A stretch of DNA of 36,690 bases from Pseudomonadales bacterium (GTDB lineage Bacteria; Pseudomonadota; Gammaproteobacteria; Pseudomonadales; Azotimanducaceae). The translations under genes were made by a program, and so were the position numbers. Shown piece by piece: positions 1 to 8,043 of the stretch. Where the stretch lies: the NCBI GenBank assembly GCA_016763855.1, contig JAESSY010000010.1, forward strand, positions 1-36,690. The letters are read 5' to 3'. The notes under the pieces were generated by a model. The model made no database searches. It was given only the letters and a program-made list of their open reading frames with translations, and was not told where the DNA came from. Numbering within the stretch: the stretch's first letter is position 1; every line of letters starts with the position of its first letter.

Positions 1-87
1 TCGGGGTTACTTTCATCGCTTGCTCTAGTTTGATTTAGGGGCGAGAAGTTAACTATATTTAGATGGGATTGAGTAGAATGTGCTTCT

Positions 88-765
88 TTGATCGCTTACA
101 ATCTTTCGCCTAAATCAATAAGAAATACTCTGTGTCCATTAATGTCGGTGTATGGAGAAGCAATGCAGGCTGGGAGAATAAACATTAATCCCACGGCTAA
201 CTTAAAGCTACCAGAACTACAAACCAGAGAGCCAAAACCGTTTAATGACCAAGAAGTGTCACGAATACTTTGCGAGTTGACACGTCCCGTCAGAAACTAT
301 TTTGCTATCGCATTTTATACCGGCTTAAGAACTTCTGAATTAATAGCCCTAACGTGGGATGACTTTGACAAGCCAAGAAAACTAATTTATGTAGAAAGAG
401 CTAAAGTAAGGGGCCGTATCAAGCCACCAAAATCAAAGGCAGGGAAAAGGACTGTAGAATTATCAAAAGAGGCAATAGAAGCACTACAAGATCAATTAAA
501 ACTAACACAAAACGTACCGACCATTTTCGTAAACCCTAGAACAGGAAAAGCATGGAATGATGGCAAAGCATTAAGGATAACTCACTGGTATCCCGCGCTT
601 GAAAAGCTTGGTATCCCAAAACGAGAGCCATACCAAGCTCGTCATACCTATGCGTCGCGCAAACTCACAATAGAAAAAGTCTCCGTCCTCTGGCTGGCAA
701 AACAGATGGGGCACGTTGACAGCAGTCAAATTCATAAAAATTATGCTCGATGGATCGAACACTAA
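88..765 (+). pseudogene. Tyrosine recombinase (phage-type integrase), N-terminally truncated
   Basis: This is the C-terminal catalytic part of a tyrosine recombinase, the enzyme that integrates and excises genomic islands at att sites. Visible residues are the box I arginine (R81 in GLRTSELIALTW), the box II arginine (R185 in PYQARHTYAS, with Tyr in place of the first His of HxxR, as is common in this subfamily), H209 in MGHVDSS and the nucleophile Y219 in NYARW. Relatives of this type usually run to roughly 350-400 residues with an arm-binding and a core-binding domain. Here only the end of the core-binding domain remains (SPKSIRNTLCPL). The frame is closed by TGA at 70-72, the only start is a TTG, and none of the three forward frames in 1-87 resembles the missing part. 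It is probably a decayed island integrase. The family call is firm and the loss of function is inferred. Confidence 0.85.
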
Positions 766-1245
766 ATACGGCGCGAACTACATGGAATAATTTCCTTGGC
801 ATCAAACAAAGTCATTACATCATCAGTGTCCGGCTACCACACAATTGTGTGGTGATTATCATTTTGCATGATCAATCCTACAAAAACATCAGATTATTCC
901 TGTTAACAGTATACTTTACGAGCAACCAGATGCTTGGATCGAAATAGCTCAGTTACAAAATGTAGCGATGCCGAATCCACAACGACTTAAGAGACTCACA
1001 AAGATCACGGCCAAACTTCCAATACTAATTCAAGCCCGTTGAATGCTGATGATCAAGCGCGCTGGACCATATAGGGACTTCAAAAACATCACTCAGTACC
1101 TATTGTTAAGTCATTTTGAAATCGACAACCTTCAATATGCCCCTTTTGTTCAAAGAATGGAAAAGGTTATTCCTACAGAATTTCGAATTTGATTGGAACG
1201 CTATGCTAATATCCTCTTCAAACAAATAGTACAAAGAAGTTTATT
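766..1245. other. Gene-poor stretch between integrase remnant and restriction-modification genes
   Basis: No convincing gene is visible in these 480 bases. An open frame of 49 codons at 1043-1192 (ATG start, TGA stop) follows an in-frame stop and resembles nothing I recognise; it may be a remnant or chance. A short purine-rich AAGAAG just before 1246 could serve as ribosome binding site for the methylase. I saw no clear hairpin terminator or promoter pair. Confidence 0.4.
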
Positions 1246-2919
1246 TTGCCAACCCAATTGCAAATTTTTGAAGATACGGAACTCAATAAAGCCCTTAAGA
1301 CATGGGAAGCCTCCGAGAGCAACAAAGGTGAGATATTCACAAACCCAGAGATAGTCCAGTTCATGATTTCGACTATGGGGTTGCAAGGAAAGTTACTCGA
1401 TAAAAACACAAAAGTCCTTGAGCCATCTTGCGGGCATGGTGAATTCCTTGTAGCTATGGTTCAAGCTCTTTGTCAAGAAATTAAAGTTGCTGATAAAAAA
1501 CCATCAGTTAATCAATTAAGAGATAGATTTAGAGCATTTGAACTTGTTGAAACTAACATTCAAGAAACTAAGAGGAAACTCGAAAATATTCTCATAGACT
1601 ACTACACAGGATCGGAAATCGAATCACTCCTAAAATTCTGGTTGATCAACAAAGATTTCCTGTTTGCGAATGTTGACCAAGAGTTTTCACATATCATCGG
1701 AAACCCGCCTTATATTAGAGTAGAAAATATACCAAAACAGATCCTCGAAGAATATCGCCGACGCTTTTCAACGATGAGCGATCGTGCAGATATATATGTG
1801 GCGTTTTTTGAAAAATCATTGTCACTCTTAGAGAAAGGCGGTCGACTATCTTTCATATGCACAGACCGGTGGACTAAAAATCAGTACGGAAGAAAATTAA
1901 GAGCTCTAATCGACAACAATTATAATTTGGATTTATATGTCGACCAATATGAACAAAATCCTTTTCAAGAAAATGTTCTGACCTATCCTGCAATCACACA
2001 AATTTCTAAATCTGAGAAATGCGGGACAGTAGTTGTACAAAACATAAAAATCGACAACAATCTTATAGATAACGTTCAAACCGCTCTCAAGGACCATAGA
2101 CCTTGCCCGCCTTATATTTCAATAAGAAATGACATAACAAACGGGATTCACCCGTGGTTACTAGGTTGCGTTGATAGGCTAGCCCTTATCCGCAAGCTAG
2201 AAAGCAATTTTGCACTTATTGAAAAAACTGGCTGCCGAGTCTATATCGGAGCAGCGACAGGAAACAACAAAGTTTTTGTTGTAGATGAAGGTTTTGAGAT
2301 AGAAGATTCCCGAAAAATTCCGCTCATCACATCAGCAGATATTCGAAGCGGTAAAATTAAACCAAGCTCCAAATGTATTATTAACACATATGATCAGAGC
2401 GGCATGATCAATCTCGATCATTTCCCAAAGCTCAACCACTATTTCCAGCAGCATCGCGAAGCCCTTTCAAAAAGACACATCGCAAAGTCATCACCAAAAA
2501 ACTGGTTTAAGACAATAGACAGGGTATATCCAGAAAGAGCAAAAACACAAAAACTTCTTATCCCAGATATACAAGACAAGCTCACTGTGCTCCATGATGC
2601 AGGAAACTATCACCCCAACAATTCCATTTATTACATCTGCTCTAATACATGGGACCTCCACGCGTTAAAAGCAGTCTTAATCTCTGGTATAGGCAAACTA
2701 TTTGTCGAAACATACACAACCAAAGTCGCAAGTGGTTTCTTACGCTTCCAAGCTCAGCACCTTAGAAGAATTCGAATTCCTGAATGGAACGGCCTTGACT
2801 TGGAAATTAGAGCGCAATTAGTAACGGCTGGAGAACAAGAAAATATTCCTCTAGCGAAAAAATTAACTTGCAAAATATATAAACTAAACGAAGAAGAATC
2901 AGAGCTAATAGGTGATTAA
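1246..2919 (+). CDS. Type II N6-adenine DNA methyltransferase, PaeR7I/XhoI-like modification enzyme
   Basis: This protein should methylate adenine in the host copies of the site cut by the adjacent endonuclease. Motif I for S-adenosylmethionine binding is LEPSCGHGEFL (residues 58-68) and the catalytic motif IV is GNPPY (N153-P154-P155-Y156), followed by a long C-terminal half that would hold the target-recognition domain. The order I then IV then recognition domain is that of the gamma class of m6A enzymes, and 557 residues is close to the PaeR7I methylase (about 530). It starts at TTG with AAGAAG upstream. The endonuclease begins three bases after its stop, so the two are almost certainly cotranscribed, methylase first. 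If the specificity matches PaeR7I the site would be CTCGAG; that is inferred from the partner's family, not shown here. Confidence 0.9.
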   Translation: MPTQLQIFEDTELNKALKTWEASESNKGEIFTNPEIVQFMISTMGLQGKLLDKNTKVLEPSCGHGEFLVAMVQALCQEIKVADKKPSVNQLRDRFRAFELVETNIQETKRKLENILIDYYTGSEIESLLKFWLINKDFLFANVDQEFSHIIGNPPYIRVENIPKQILEEYRRRFSTMSDRADIYVAFFEKSLSLLEKGGRLSFICTDRWTKNQYGRKLRALIDNNYNLDLYVDQYEQNPFQENVLTYPAITQISKSEKCGTVVVQNIKIDNNLIDNVQTALKDHRPCPPYISIRNDITNGIHPWLLGCVDRLALIRKLESNFALIEKTGCRVYIGAATGNNKVFVVDEGFEIEDSRKIPLITSADIRSGKIKPSSKCIINTYDQSGMINLDHFPKLNHYFQQHREALSKRHIAKSSPKNWFKTIDRVYPERAKTQKLLIPDIQDKLTVLHDAGNYHPNNSIYYICSNTWDLHALKAVLISGIGKLFVETYTTKVASGFLRFQAQHLRRIRIPEWNGLDLEIRAQLVTAGEQENIPLAKKLTCKIYKLNEEESELIGD

Positions 2920-2922
2920 TCG

Positions 2923-3690
2923 ATGGAAATGGATTGGATAGATGAGGCTGTCCGAAAGGCTGTTAGTAATTTTTGGGCTGTTAGAGATGGAGGTACCGGT
3001 GTACAAGGAGGAAAAACTCTTGATTCATTTATAGAGATAATTCGACAAGTAGTCCAGAAGAGTGGACTGGAAAATGCTGAGGTATTCACTGGGAAGTACA
3101 CCTCCGAACTTCCCGGTTTTTTCCGGCCTCATAAATCATGGGATGCAGTAGTGATCAGCGACAAAAAATTAGTAGCAGCGATTGAGTTGAAATCACAAGT
3201 TGGCTCGATTGGAAATAACTTCAACAATAGATCAGAAGAGGTATTGGGAAGTAGCATTGATCTTAAGGCAGCTATTGAAGAATCGGCCTTTGGCAAAGAT
3301 GCGGAAGTTTTTACTGGTTATCTAATTCTCGTAGAAAAAAGCGAGAAGACATTGAAAACACCAAAAATCAATATGAATTTCTTTCCTGTGATGCCAGGAT
3401 TCTTGTTAAACGAAAACGAAAGAAACAAAACATACAAACTCCAAAATAGCGGTAAGTATCCAAGAACTGATGGCATATCATATTTGGCTCGATACGATGA
3501 ATTGTGCAAACGACTCGTTAGAAAAGACTTGTATACAGCAGCCTCTATAATTGCAGCGCCGAACGAGAACCATGCAAAAGGAGATTACGAAGATGTAAGT
3601 GCTCAAACCAGCATAGAGACCTTTCTCTTGCGATTATCAAATCATTGCGAAGTAATAGCCAGCATCAATAACCAACGAACTAGCAATTGA
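2923..3690 (+). CDS. PaeR7I-family type II restriction endonuclease
   Basis: This 255-residue protein resembles the PaeR7I/XhoI restriction enzymes (PaeR7I is about 246 residues), which cut CTCGAG. A PD-(D/E)xK nuclease core is visible: D74 in SWDAVV, then E88 and K90 in AAIELKSQVG, followed by GNNFNNRSEE (97-106), a pattern I associate with this family. The start is ATG at 2923 (a second ATG lies two codons on), three bases downstream of the methylase stop, which is the normal arrangement of a compact type II system. CTCGAG occurs elsewhere in the window (for example 8100-8105, and in the palindromic stretch near 25310), so an active enzyme would need the methylase. Family assignment is confident; the recognition sequence is inferred. 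Confidence 0.88.
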   Translation: MEMDWIDEAVRKAVSNFWAVRDGGTGVQGGKTLDSFIEIIRQVVQKSGLENAEVFTGKYTSELPGFFRPHKSWDAVVISDKKLVAAIELKSQVGSIGNNFNNRSEEVLGSSIDLKAAIEESAFGKDAEVFTGYLILVEKSEKTLKTPKINMNFFPVMPGFLLNENERNKTYKLQNSGKYPRTDGISYLARYDELCKRLVRKDLYTAASIIAAPNENHAKGDYEDVSAQTSIETFLLRLSNHCEVIASINNQRTSN

Positions 3691-3693
3691 ATC

Positions 3694-3738
3694 ATGAGCT
3701 GTTCAATTCAACTGAACGGTATGTCGGATACAGCTCAT
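3694..3738. repeat. Nested inverted repeats between endonuclease and ATPase genes
   Basis: ATGAGCTG at 3694-3701 is matched by its perfect complement CAGCTCAT at 3731-3738, and inside lies GTTCA (3701-3705) paired with TGAAC (3712-3716). There is no T-run after the right arm, so it is a poor intrinsic terminator. It lies between the restriction genes and the ATPase start at 3784, so it could be an operator or an RNA hairpin that separates the two transcription units. Confidence 0.5.
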
Positions 3739-3783
3739 TCAAAATAACACACTATAGTTATACCTTACGAAAAAGAGGCTTTT

Positions 3784-5901
3784 ATGATCACATTAAAACT
3801 CGAAAACTGTAACAACATTTCAAAATGTGATATTTCCCTAGAAAAAGACACACTCAACATTTACTACGCAATGAATGGAACAGGAAAGTCAACCATTGGC
3901 AAAGCTTTTGAGCTACTTTCAAAAGGCGAAGAATTAGAGTCTCTTAAACCATTTAACGGTGATGTCAAACCGACTGGTACTTTGAGCGAAGAGCTAAATG
4001 ACGTACTTCTGTTTAATGAGGAGTTTGTAAATACTATCGTTTTTAATAAAAATGAGGTGATACATGGTGCATTTAACATATTCATTAAATCACCGAGATA
4101 CGATGAATTACAGACTGCAATTAACGAAAAGCTGTCAAAAATACATTTCGACCCAGAAACTTTTGAAAATCTAGGAGAATTATTTCGAGTTGGTGAATCA
4201 GTTTTGAAAAAATTCACTTTAACAACAGGTGGCCAAATAAAAAAAGTTGGCTTGATGAAAAACTTAACGAATTCCCAAAGCATTTTTACATTGCCTGAAA
4301 AGATAAAAAAGTTCCAACCCTTGATGTCACAAGATTATAACATCGACTGGGTTGGTTGGAAAAATGAAGGAGGGAAGTTTGACGACAACGATATTTGTCC
4401 TTTTTGTGCTGATGATCTAGAAACTGATTACCAGATGGAAAAAGATGTTTTCTCTAACTCATATTCCAAATCAGGCGTAAAAAGCATAATTGAAATGATG
4501 TCCTTTTTCGATTCTGTGAAAGATTACATGAACCCAGAAAAAACCGAAATACTCAATAAGTGCATAAGAGAACTAAAAGATGAAGCTGTAATATCATTGT
4601 GGATTAACAAATTTTACAGCGAATTAAACTTCATAATAGGCAAAGTAAAAAGTGTCATAGAATTCAATTCTTATGTTGCGCAAAAAGACGATATTTCAAA
4701 GCTTGAGGAACAATTAACAAATTTACAAATTGACGCTTCAGCGCTTGAAATTTTCAATAGTGAGAAGGTCAGCGATCTTGTTAAATCTATTAATAAAGAA
4801 GTAGAGTCGCTGCTAAAAGAAACAGAGGCATTGAAAAAGAATATTGGTGAATTGACCGGTTATATTGGTACAGCGACTAAAAAAGCAGTAAAGGACATTA
4901 ACGATTTTTTGTTTATTGCCGGAATCACCTATGAATTAGACATTCAACACATAAGCGCAACTCAAACTCAAACGATTCTAAAATATCGTGCTGACAAAGA
5001 AATAGATGGCGTTCTTGTTGCTGATATTACCAAACATCTTAGCTGGGGAGAACGAAACGCTTTTGCGCTTGTTCTTTTCATGCACTACGCTTTAAGTCAT
5101 AACCCCAGCGTAATAGTTGTCGATGACCCGATATCCTCTTTTGATACAAATAAGAAATATGCAATTATCAATAGGTTGTTCGCCAATATCCAGAGTAAAA
5201 ATAGCTTCTTTAGAAAAACCGTATTGATGCCTACCCATGATTTTCAGCCTGTTATTGATTTTATTTCTGTTGGAAAACCAATTGAACAAGCCGTTCGTGC
5301 CAACTACATGAGAAATAACGCCGGGAAAATTGATATAGAAGAAATTGAGGAATCCGATATTGTTTCCTTGCCTATCCTCTTATCAGAAAATGCGAAGAAC
5401 GACTCCTTAAATCCCATACATAGATTCACATGTATAAGAAAGTTACTTGAACACACCAATAGCAATACTGGAGATGATGTATCTTATAATGTTATTTCTT
5501 CTCTTTTGCACGGAAAAGTTAAGCCCACATATCGAAATGATTCTGAAATGAATTCAAGTGAAGTGAACGAAGCAGAAAGTTTTATTAAAAAATTCATTTC
5601 AGATTTTTCATACACGCAATACTCCAATAATTTTTTCACAAAAGAAGGCTTGTTGGATCAATTTTCATCTGAAGACAGCACCTATTTCAAATTGCAAATA
5701 TTTAGAGTAATTTTGTCAGTTTGTAATCTTAGATCAAAAATAAGGAATGATTCGCTAATCAAGTATATAGACGAACAATTTCATGTTGAAAACGATAGCA
5801 TTTATTACTTAAATTTTACCAAGTATGATTTAGTTCCAGATTTTGTAATACCAACTTGCGAACAATTCCTAAAAGATGAAGGTCTGATGTCATTAGACTA
5901 A
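3784..5901 (+). CDS. ABC/AAA_13-type ATPase with CPFC motif and HEPN-like C-terminus (RloC/PrrC-like anticodon nuclease candidate)
   Basis: The N-terminus reads like PrrC/RloC-type ATPases: Walker A in YYAMNGTGKST (27-37), ABC signature LSWGE (419-423), Walker B VIVVDDPISSFD (443-454) and an H-loop MPTHD (482-486). A CPFC pair at C205 and C208 resembles the zinc hook of Rad50/RloC, and residues about 300-355 look coiled-coil. After the ATPase core comes RKLLEH (R552, E556, H557), which fits the HEPN nuclease signature R-x4-H and also an R...E spacing as in the PrrC catalytic site, with H576 further on. PrrC and RloC are tRNA anticodon nucleases linked to restriction loci and triggered when restriction fails. 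A purine-rich AAAGAGG lies before the ATG. It has its own upstream spacer of 93 bp, so it may be separately transcribed. Nuclease activity is inferred from the motif only. Confidence 0.7.
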   Translation: MITLKLENCNNISKCDISLEKDTLNIYYAMNGTGKSTIGKAFELLSKGEELESLKPFNGDVKPTGTLSEELNDVLLFNEEFVNTIVFNKNEVIHGAFNIFIKSPRYDELQTAINEKLSKIHFDPETFENLGELFRVGESVLKKFTLTTGGQIKKVGLMKNLTNSQSIFTLPEKIKKFQPLMSQDYNIDWVGWKNEGGKFDDNDICPFCADDLETDYQMEKDVFSNSYSKSGVKSIIEMMSFFDSVKDYMNPEKTEILNKCIRELKDEAVISLWINKFYSELNFIIGKVKSVIEFNSYVAQKDDISKLEEQLTNLQIDASALEIFNSEKVSDLVKSINKEVESLLKETEALKKNIGELTGYIGTATKKAVKDINDFLFIAGITYELDIQHISATQTQTILKYRADKEIDGVLVADITKHLSWGERNAFALVLFMHYALSHNPSVIVVDDPISSFDTNKKYAIINRLFANIQSKNSFFRKTVLMPTHDFQPVIDFISVGKPIEQAVRANYMRNNAGKIDIEEIEESDIVSLPILLSENAKNDSLNPIHRFTCIRKLLEHTNSNTGDDVSYNVISSLLHGKVKPTYRNDSEMNSSEVNEAESFIKKFISDFSYTQYSNNFFTKEGLLDQFSSEDSTYFKLQIFRVILSVCNLRSKIRNDSLIKYIDEQFHVENDSIYYLNFTKYDLVPDFVIPTCEQFLKDEGLMSLD

Positions 5902-6180
5902 TTAAAAGTATGAAAAATTGTTGTGCAGGAAATTGCTCTCTAAATTCGACAGTACCGGTTAATTTAAGCACTAATCATTTGTCGAGCGACGGCTTGTGCC
6001 CGTTTGCTGCAACGTTTTTCATTAAGGAATTATGCCTTAAGGCGAAATTCATGCTGACACTACATATTTCACTTGAACAATCTTTCAAAACAACACAGTA
6101 TATAATTTCAAATTTCGGCAGGTCTAACAAACAATTGAGTTAAGACACAAAATGGACACAATCAAACATAAGAGCATGAT
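5902..6180. other. Non-coding stretch before the attachment-site fragment
   Basis: No supported gene is present. An open frame of 77 codons at 5910-6143 is cysteine-rich at its start but has no recognisable family or ribosome binding site. TTAAGG at 6022-6027 can pair with CCTTAA at 6035-6040 across a 7-base loop, but no T-run follows. The DNA just upstream of 6194 cannot form the 5' half of a tRNA, so the tRNA-like end that follows is a fragment. Confidence 0.4.
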
Positions 6181-6193
6181 ATTACTATGAAAA

Positions 6194-6223
6194 CTTCGGG
6201 TTCAATTCCCGACGCCTCCACCA
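6194..6223 (+). other. 3'-terminal fragment of tmRNA (ssrA) or a tRNA; attachment site
   Basis: A complete T-arm (TCGGG at 6196-6200, loop TTCAATT, CCCGA at 6208-6212) is followed by a 7-base acceptor strand CGCCTCC (6213-6219) and ACCA ending at 6223. The matching 5' strand (such as GGGGGCG or GGAGGCG) is absent upstream. The ending GCCTCCACCA is typical of gammaproteobacterial tmRNA, a common target of tyrosine-recombinase islands. A serine or leucine tRNA remains possible. The intact gene would lie outside the window to the left. Confidence 0.65.
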
Positions 6224-6326
6224 AATTTTTTAATGCGCCGCACCTAACAAACCTACGTTCTTAAAGGTGATTTTCAAACTTCGCCCGAACACAAGTGATT
6301 AAACCCTCACTGTCCCGCAAACCTCT
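6206..6326. repeat. Direct repeat, copy 1 (left boundary of the Ntn-hydrolase/Panacea islet)
   Basis: This 121-bp stretch recurs at 8868-8987 with only a small change in the acceptor segment (CGCCTCC here, CGCACC there) and one C/T difference at 6304. It begins in the T-arm of the tRNA-like fragment and extends about 100 bases beyond the CCA end. After 6326 the two copies diverge abruptly. Together the copies bracket about 2.66 kb of cargo. Confidence 0.9.
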
Positions 6327-6407
6327 CTATTGTACGTATTTTGATCATGTTGAGTTTATGCTAAAACTGGATTACCTTAGTCTCATTCAGACTCCGAAGG
6401 ATGCAAT

Positions 6408-7376
6408 GTGACAGTAAACATAGTAGTAGTCACCCATGAAGCGATAGTCTTTGGTTGCGATTCCGTGGCTAGCAGTGTGAAACGTTTTGTCGATCCGACT
6501 ACGCTCAATCTTAAACCAAATGGTAATGGGGGGTTTTCAACGGATATTAAATTCTCTGACGTTCAAGAGGTTGTTGTTGATGTTACCCCTGGTGTTATGA
6601 AAATGTTTGAGCTTCATAACAAGAACGATACACATGTGGCAGCTATTACGACAGGTGTTGCAGAGTTAGATGGCCGCTCTATGGGCGATCTTTCTCATGA
6701 ATTCTTCGAGAAACAAAAAGCAATGGCCAAACCTAGAGCCAACGTAAAAGTTGTCGCCAGCGATTTCTACAAATTCATTCGAGGAAAATACCTAGAAATA
6801 TACCCAGAGGGTCCAAACCAATTTAAGCCTTGGCTAGAATTCCTAATTGGTGGGTACGGTAAGAAAGATCGTTTTCCTCGATTGTATAGAGTATATGTCC
6901 ATGAAGATAAGATTTTAAAAGTGCATTCGGATGGTAGCGGAGGGACAGCGTGGGGAGGGCAATCGACTGCGGTTGAAGGATTTCTTAATGGAGTTGCCAA
7001 CCAAATGAAAAATTCAATTGAATTTCAATACGCAGAAAGTATCAAGTCCCTCCAACAAGGGTTTGTAAACTCTCTGGTCGATTACGAAACGAAAACAGGA
7101 ACCAAGATAGCCATTAATGACCTAAAGTTGCCGAATGCGGCGCAATTAGACTGGCGATCGACGAACGGGATAAATACTTCTGGATTTTCTGATCAGACAG
7201 CTGTTAATCTCACTTCCCACTTGGTTAATACGCAGTCTGGATTGGCTAGGTTTGAATACGGAGTTGCAACCGTGGGAGGACGTACTAGAATTGGTATAAT
7301 CACTCGAAAACATGGTTTTAAATCACTCAATGAGCCAGAACTCACTCACGCACATACAGGGCTACTAGATGAATAA
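6408..7376 (+). CDS. Lone proteasome/HslV-like Ntn hydrolase
   Basis: The protein (322 aa) reads like a proteasome beta-type Ntn hydrolase. Translation starts at GTG 6408 with AAGGA seven bases upstream, giving M-T-V-N-I. Removal of Met would leave Thr as the N-terminal nucleophile. Counting from that Thr, Asp is residue 17 (FGCDSVASS), the same spacing as the T1/D17 pair in proteasome beta subunits. A lysine in PGVMKMFEL (K65 with Met as 1), just before VAAITTG, is a candidate for the equivalent of K33, displaced by an insert of about 30 residues. Glycine-rich FLIGGYGKK and SGGTAWGGQS also match the fold. It is longer than HslV (about 175) or typical beta subunits (200-250), and no ATPase or alpha subunit lies nearby. 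It overlaps the next small gene. The fold is likely; activity and targets are unknown. Confidence 0.65.
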   Translation: MTVNIVVVTHEAIVFGCDSVASSVKRFVDPTTLNLKPNGNGGFSTDIKFSDVQEVVVDVTPGVMKMFELHNKNDTHVAAITTGVAELDGRSMGDLSHEFFEKQKAMAKPRANVKVVASDFYKFIRGKYLEIYPEGPNQFKPWLEFLIGGYGKKDRFPRLYRVYVHEDKILKVHSDGSGGTAWGGQSTAVEGFLNGVANQMKNSIEFQYAESIKSLQQGFVNSLVDYETKTGTKIAINDLKLPNAAQLDWRSTNGINTSGFSDQTAVNLTSHLVNTQSGLARFEYGVATVGGRTRIGIITRKHGFKSLNEPELTHAHTGLLDE

Positions 7377-7530
7377 GTTTTATGGGAATAAATCTTCTCT
7401 TGAAATTGCCAGCTATCCTTTGAGTCCGGACAACGAAAAAGCACTTAAAAAACAAGAGAAAAAAGATTTTAGAAGGGTTGTGGCTACTAAGATTGTAAGG
7501 GATAAAGATGGAAAGCTGATGCTGAAATAA
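7369..7530 (+). CDS. 53-aa basic small protein overlapping the Ntn hydrolase gene
   Basis: An ATG inside the last codons of the Ntn hydrolase gene (7369, overlapping by 8 bases) opens a 53-codon frame ending at TAA 7528-7530, just before an intrinsic terminator. The product starts MNKFYGNKSSLEIASYP and has a lysine/arginine-rich second half (KKQEKKDFRR, VRDKDGKLMLK). I do not recognise it. Its overlap and position before the terminator suggest translational coupling, so it could be a partner or regulator of the hydrolase. Confidence 0.5.
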   Translation: MNKFYGNKSSLEIASYPLSPDNEKALKKQEKKDFRRVVATKIVRDKDGKLMLK

Positions 7531-7548
7531 CCAAACAAAGAATTACTG

Positions 7549-7574
7549 AAGCCTCGCTTGTCGGGGCTTTTTTT
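7549..7574 (+). terminator. Intrinsic terminator after the Ntn hydrolase operon
   Basis: GCCTCG (7551-7556) pairs with CGGGGC (7562-7567) through a 5-base loop, extended by AA/TT, and is followed by a run of seven T ending at 7574. It ends the plus-strand unit 6408-7530. Confidence 0.85.
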
Positions 7575-7618
7575 ATGCCTGTAATTAGAGAAGACTACCC
7601 TGCTCTGCCCGATGGAAT

Positions 7619-8017
7619 TCAGTTAAGTAACTCGGCAACTACATCTTGAGGAGTGTGAACAGATACAATCGCACCCTCAATAATCCTATCAAGCAGCTCT
7701 GTAGACACGTCCTGATCTAGCTGCACGATCTTTCCAGTTCTAAGGTTTTCTTCAAGTCGGGTTTTGATGACGAAATCGGTCAATCGATATTCGATGAAGC
7801 TTGGCCGTACAACAAACGGATGATCACCAGGGTTTACTAGGCAAGTTTTGTCATACTTTCTGACCCGCCCACTAGGTGTAGTTTTTATTGAGCTGAAAGT
7901 CGCAACTACAATACTATCAAATGCGTCTACGTTTGTTAGAACAACATACCTGTGACGATCTGGTGTAAATGCATGCGGGGTTTCTTGAAAATATGCACAT
8001 CCAATATGAAAGGCCAA
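7619..8017 (-). CDS. Putative toxin partner of the Panacea protein (MazF/PemK-like barrel possible)
   Basis: The 132-residue protein begins 26 bases after the Panacea gene stop and starts at TTG with GAGGAAG upstream, so the two form one transcription unit. The N-terminal two thirds are rich in beta-strand patterns (RYVVLTNVD, SIVVATFSS) and contain NPGDHPFVVRPSFIEYR, reminiscent of small SH3-like barrel toxins such as PemK/MazF. The C-terminal part looks helical (STELLDRIIEGAIVSV). I do not assign it to a family with certainty. Panacea proteins pair with many unrelated toxins, and a small gene directly beside one is usually the toxin, so the toxin role is inferred mainly from context. It converges on the Ntn hydrolase operon, with the stops on either side of the 7551 terminator. 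Confidence 0.45.
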   Translation of the reverse strand: MAFHIGCAYFQETPHAFTPDRHRYVVLTNVDAFDSIVVATFSSIKTTPSGRVRKYDKTCLVNPGDHPFVVRPSFIEYRLTDFVIKTRLEENLRTGKIVQLDQDVSTELLDRIIEGAIVSVHTPQDVVAELLN

Positions 8018-8043
8018 GAAGTACTTCCTCTAAATCTTAGTCT

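Noticed and set aside
3864-4283. 139-codon open frame on the minus strand
   Set aside because: It lies wholly inside the ATPase gene, whose Walker A motif it overlaps, so it is an antisense shadow.
5910-6143. 77-codon open frame with a cysteine-rich start
   Set aside because: No ribosome binding site, no recognisable family, and it lies in a low-complexity gap before the attachment-site fragment.
6145-6223. A complete tRNA gene ending in CCA at 6223
   Set aside because: Only the T-arm and 3' acceptor strand are present; no matching 5' acceptor strand or anticodon arm can be drawn upstream.
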